From Thioalkalivibrio sp. K90mix (GTDB taxonomy: Bacteria > Pseudomonadota > Gammaproteobacteria > Ectothiorhodospirales > Ectothiorhodospiraceae), in the NCBI RefSeq assembly GCF_000025545.1, contig NC_013889.1, forward strand, positions 2,287,501 through 2,351,500: DNA of 64,000 nucleotides, read 5' to 3'. The number at the start of each line of letters is the position of its first letter. Within the stretch, counting starts at the first letter, position 1. Under the pieces are notes generated by a model, which saw nothing but the letters and a program-made list of their open reading frames with translations, searched no databases and was not told the origin of the DNA. The position numbers and the translations under genes were made by a program. Below, piece by piece: positions 62,934-64,000 of the stretch.

Positions 62934-64000
62934 TCAGGACGCGGCGCGGTGGCGGCGGGCGGCGTCGAGGCGGCGGACGAAGTCCTGCATCAGGGTAGTG
63001 TAGAGGGCTTCGCCGAGGACCTTGTCCTCAATGCCGGCGTCGAGGTTGGGGTTGTCGTTCACCTCGATGACCATCACGCCGCGCGGGGTCTGCTTGAGAT
63101 CGACGCCGTAGAGGCCATTGCCGATCAGGTTGGCGGCCTTGACGGCCGTCTTGACCACCGCGGCGGGCACGTCCGCCAGGGCCTGGGTGCGGAAGCCGCC
63201 CTCGCGCGGGCCGCCCTTGGCGTCGTGATTGACGATCTGCCAGTGCTTGCGCGACATCAGGTATTGCGAGGCGTACAGCGGCTGGCGGTTGAGCACGCCG
63301 ATACGCCAGTCAAACTCGGTGTAGACGAACTCCTGGGCGAGGATCAGATCGCTCTCTTTCAGCAGGCGCCGGGCGATGGATTCCAGCTCGGCGCGGTCGT
63401 TCGCCTTGAACACGCCGCGCGAGAAGCTGCCGTCCGGGATCTTGAGCACCACGGGATAGCCGATCTGCTCCTCCGCACGCAGGATGGTCTCGCGGTTGAG
63501 GATCACCGTCCTGGGCGTCGGCACGCGATGGGCGGCGAGGCGCTCGGCCAGGTAGACCTTGTTGGTGCAGCGCAGGATGGAGTCGGCGTCGTCAATCACC
63601 ACCATGCCTTCGGCCTCGGCCTTGCGCGCGAAACGATAGGTGTAGTGGTCGATCGCCGTGGTCTCGCGGATGAACAGGGCGTCGAACTCCGCCAGCCGGG
63701 GCAGATCACGTGCCTGGATCAGCTCGACATCCATCCCCTGCTCCTGCCCGGCGCGGGCGAAACGCTTGAGCGTGGCCGGCGTGGACGGGGCCATCGCCTC
63801 GTCCGGGTTGTGCAGGATGGCCAACTCGTAGCGCGCGCTGCGTGCCCCGCGGCGGCGCCGCCAGGGTTTGGAGAGGTAGCGCTCCAGCGCGGCGAAGAAG
63901 GCCGGCTCCTGCTCGGGCTCGAGCGCGTTCAGCGCGAACGGGCGCAGGGCGTGAATCTGCCAGCGCCCCTGCCGCCGGAACTCCACCCGGAACATGGGCG
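62934..64000 (-). CDS. RimK-like ATP-grasp protein (5' end outside window)
   Basis: The last 355 or so codons of a protein with a RimK-like N-terminal region and a C-terminal ATP-grasp ligase domain (about the final 220 residues): CTNKVYLAERLAAHRVPTPR, YPVVLKIPDGSFSRGVFKAN, AQEFVYTEFDWRIGVLNRQP and the metal-binding VMVIEVNDNPNLDAGIED. Such enzymes join an amino acid to a carboxyl group, but the substrate is unknown for this branch. The frame is open to the window edge. Typical family length is near 490, so the start is missing. Confidence 0.88.
   Translation of the reverse strand, partial: PMFRVEFRRQGRWQIHALRPFALNALEPEQEPAFFAALERYLSKPWRRRRGARSARYELAILHNPDEAMAPSTPATLKRFARAGQEQGMDVELIQARDLPRLAEFDALFIRETTAIDHYTYRFARKAEAEGMVVIDDADSILRCTNKVYLAERLAAHRVPTPRTVILNRETILRAEEQIGYPVVLKIPDGSFSRGVFKANDRAELESIARRLLKESDLILAQEFVYTEFDWRIGVLNRQPLYASQYLMSRKHWQIVNHDAKGGPREGGFRTQALADVPAAVVKTAVKAANLIGNGLYGVDLKQTPRGVMVIEVNDNPNLDAGIEDKVLGEALYTTLMQDFVRRLDAARRHRAAS

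Overview
The window is chromosomal DNA of a high-GC gammaproteobacterium. The gene orders (tRNA-tuf-secE-nusG-rplKAJL-rpoBC, a complete mraZ-to-lpxC division cluster, petABC-sspAB, lpoA-yraN) and the product sequences are gammaproteobacterial, and the genus is not proven. A cytochrome bc1 operon, very GC-rich codon use and many acidic proteins would fit an Ectothiorhodospiraceae-type organism such as Thioalkalivibrio, but that is inference.

Layout. 1-9854 (minus): the transcription/translation block, starting at a consensus promoter before tRNA-Tyr and running through tRNA-Gly, tRNA-Thr, tuf, tRNA-Trp, secE, nusG, rplK, rplA, rplJ, rplL, rpoB and the 5' part of rpoC, with an L10-type leader and an attenuator before rpoB. 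10018-15724 (plus): pilB, pilC, pilD, coaE and zapD; a 310-bp inverted-repeat element is inserted between pilC and pilD. 15747-21750 (minus): a Nudix/ThiE fusion, argJ, secA and an M23 peptidase, with dciA divergent. 22239-40941 (minus): 17 genes of cell-wall synthesis and division, mostly overlapping by a few bases, headed by a promoter with three MraZ boxes. 41149-47125: rnpB and rsmI (minus), lpoA, yraN and a GlcD-like flavoprotein (plus), then sspA-sspB (minus). 47231-49985 (minus): cytochrome bc1. 50317-57359: a Nif3-like protein, a DegS/AlgW-like protease and a copper-resistance locus whose proteins carry extreme histidine-rich segments. 57442-64000: REP-like repeats, pepN, tatD, a GcvR-like ACT protein, a HigBA2-type toxin-antitoxin pair whose toxin gene is broken by a second copy of the inverted-repeat element, and a 5'-truncated RimK-like ATP-grasp gene.

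The most interesting material is not the housekeeping genes. It is (i) a non-autonomous mobile element present twice, with about 30-bp terminal inverted repeats, nested internal palindromes and a CTAG target duplication at one site, which has uncoupled pilC from pilD and destroyed a higB toxin gene; and (ii) a copABCD-like copper operon in which a TolC/CusC-type lipoprotein with 23 perfect Asp-His-Gly repeats sits where CopB would be expected, without an RND pump. No CRISPR array, prophage, integrase or transposase gene was seen.
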